Made by a program: the position numbers and the translations under genes
Part shown: one piece after another, positions 62,704 to 64,000 of the stretch
Position numbering within the stretch: position 1 is the stretch's first letter
Layout of the letters: every line of letters begins with the position of its first letter
IMG/VR virus record: IMGVR_UViG_3300021363_000005
Location: 1 to 64,000 of that record
Reading direction: 5' to 3' (one strand)
DNA length: 64,000 nt
Source of the DNA: a virus
The notes under the pieces: model-generated
What the model was told of the DNA's origin: nothing
Seen by the model: only the letters and a program-made list of their open reading frames with translations
Databases searched by the model: none

Positions 62704-63799
62704 CACGCCGTCGCCACCTGACGGGGTCGATCCCAACGTCAAGCTGCCGCCCAGCGTCATGGCATCGAGCCGGCTGGCGATGGAGGCGCACCAGCGCATG
62801 TATCCTAACGGGCAGAATGCGCCGTCGCCTGAGCAGACCCCCGCGCCCAACGGTGAGCCGCCAGCGATCACGCAGGAACCGCCCGCCGAGTTGCCGGATG
62901 TCAACGCCGACGGCACGCCCAACTGGGAGAACCGCTTTAAGGCGCTCAAGGGCCGCTACGATGCCGACAGCCGGCGCTGGGGCGAGACGCAGCAGCAGTA
63001 CGACCAGCGCATGCGCGACCTCTCGCAGGAGAACAATCAGCTCAAGCAACCGCCGCTGCCCGGCGCGGGCGAGATGCCCAAGCTGGTCACCGCCAAGGAG
63101 GTCGAGGATTACGGCGCGGACCTGATCGACGTCATCAAGCGCGCGGCGCAGGAGGCGGTGATGCCGCTGCTGACGCCGCTGGCGACATCGATGGGACAGG
63201 TGCAGGCGCGTGTCGAGACGACAGAAAAAGAAACCAGTCGGCAGTTCCTGCAGCGCATGCACGGCAACATGGACAACGCCGTGCCGGGGTGGAACGAACT
63301 CAACAAGGATGCGAATTTCATTGCGTGGACCAAACGCAACGACATATATTCCGGCCTTAACCGGCAAGAGATGCTCCAGAGGGCGTGGTACGCAGGCGAT
63401 AGCAACCGTGTCGCAGCCTTCTTTCAGGGGTTCCTTGCAGAGGAGGCTGCCACTGACCCGGCAGCGGCCGAGGCCCGCCAGCAGGCAATGGGAGCTGCGT
63501 ACGGGGGACACCCGCAACCTAACGGTTCGGCTGCTCCTACCGCGCAACAACCCGCCCCTCGCGTGACCCTCGAGTCGCTGGCGGCTCCCGGCAGGGCCCG
63601 AGCGGCTGCAATGCCACCCGCAGGCAAACCCGTTTGGACGGCTGCCGGCATTTCGCAATTTTACATGGACATCGCTGCCGGCAAATTCCGTGGACGGGAT
63701 GCAGAGCGCATCGCGACCGAGGCCGATCTCATGGCGGCCCAGCGCGAAGGACGCATCCAGATTAACCCTCGCACGGCGACCCAGCTCGGCGGCAGTTGA
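62678..63799 (+). CDS. Scaffold-like protein
   Basis: 373 residues between portal and capsid. Acidic, Pro-rich N-terminus, coiled-coil centre (YDADSRRWGETQQQYDQRMR; GQVQARVETTEKETSRQFLQ) and a C-terminal helical domain. Composition and location are those of capsid scaffolds. A terminal basic patch near RGRDAERIATEADL may bind the capsid. Confidence 0.7.
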   Translation: MPDPTPLVSTPSPPDGVDPNVKLPPSVMASSRLAMEAHQRMYPNGQNAPSPEQTPAPNGEPPAITQEPPAELPDVNADGTPNWENRFKALKGRYDADSRRWGETQQQYDQRMRDLSQENNQLKQPPLPGAGEMPKLVTAKEVEDYGADLIDVIKRAAQEAVMPLLTPLATSMGQVQARVETTEKETSRQFLQRMHGNMDNAVPGWNELNKDANFIAWTKRNDIYSGLNRQEMLQRAWYAGDSNRVAAFFQGFLAEEAATDPAAAEARQQAMGAAYGGHPQPNGSAAPTAQQPAPRVTLESLAAPGRARAAAMPPAGKPVWTAAGISQFYMDIAAGKFRGRDAERIATEADLMAAQREGRIQINPRTATQLGGS

Positions 63800-63812
63800 C
63801 GTATAGGTCAAC

Positions 63813-63839
63813 AGGCTCCGGCGGTTGCCGCAGGAGCCT
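63813..63839 (+). promoter_or_regulatory. Hairpin sequestering the capsid RBS
   Basis: AGGCTCC / GGAGCCT outer stem with an inner GCGG/CCGC stem. The Shine-Dalgarno AGGAG (63832-63836) lies in the 3' arm of the outer stem, 7 nt before the start codon. Confidence 0.5.
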
Positions 63840-63842
63840 GCC

Positions 63843-64000
63843 ATGGCCGTTTATCCTCTCGCTGGTTCGGGCACCGTCCCGCCGATTTTCCCCACCGGTT
63901 CGCTTACCCCCGCTCCCGCTTACTCGCATACCGTCATCCCAGAGATCTGGTCAGGCAAGCTGATCGAGAAGTTTTACGCCTCGACCGTGCTGGCTGCGAT
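63843..64000 (+). CDS. Major capsid-like protein, 3' end outside window
   Basis: First ~52 residues (MAVYPLAGSGTVPPIFPTGS...) including VIPEIWSGKLIEKFYASTVL, the helical opening typical of HK97-fold capsids of the T7-like type. Open to the window edge; start ATG after the hairpin. Confidence 0.75.
   Translation, partial: MAVYPLAGSGTVPPIFPTGSLTPAPAYSHTVIPEIWSGKLIEKFYASTVLAA

Overview
The window is almost all of a GC-rich tailed-phage genome (or a free circular phage contig cut inside the virion module). Hallmarks are a large and a small terminase subunit, portal, scaffold-like protein, the start of a capsid-like protein, neck/adaptor and nozzle-like proteins, internal virion proteins, fibres and a beta-helix spike. 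The part of the genome in view has no tape measure, tail tube, sheath or baseplate genes, and it carries a giant 2876-residue virion-type protein, so the layout fits a podovirus. Replication uses a family A DNA polymerase and a primase-helicase. There is no phage RNA polymerase in view, so host RNA polymerase is expected. An alphaproteobacterial host is a guess from base composition and the look of several small proteins. No integrase is visible.

Layout. 1-24.4 kb, rightward: fibre end, C1q/collagen-like fibre, holin-like protein, neck/adaptor proteins, tail-collar protein, a PDQGLP-repeat protein, a nozzle candidate, internal virion proteins, the giant protein, very small proteins, an HNH nuclease and the spike. 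24.4-53.1 kb, leftward: primase-helicase, Zn-cluster protein, SNF2-like helicase, two PD-(D/E)XK nucleases, M15 endolysin, DNA polymerase with an HNH endonuclease gene next to it, AAA+ ATPase, then a dense string of small and micro-genes (many under 100 residues, several membrane or Cys-pair proteins, several HTH/RHH regulators) joined by ATGA/TGATG overlaps. 53.1-55.0 kb: an AT-richer, repeat-packed non-coding region that looks like a replication or partition origin, one leftward gene, and a divergent control region. 55.0-57.3 kb: small rightward genes. 57.3-59.3 kb: leftward terminase genes. 59.4-64 kb: portal, small proteins, scaffold and capsid-like start, running off the window.

The most unusual signal is a pair of dispersed palindromes. 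P1 is TTGACATNATGTCAA (about 25 copies with 0-2 changes, six perfect). P2 is TAAC-N7-GTTA with a CCGG-like core (13 copies). Both tend to sit at gene junctions, next to or over Shine-Dalgarno sequences, start codons or stop codons, and some lie inside coding sequence. In the origin-like region they occur twice as a P1-4 bp-P2 composite on either side of iteron-like repeats. This resembles in principle the stoperator and start-associated-sequence systems of mycobacteriophages, but the motifs are different and I do not recognise them. Candidate binding proteins encoded here are a ribbon-helix-helix protein, a LuxR-type HTH protein and two other HTH proteins.
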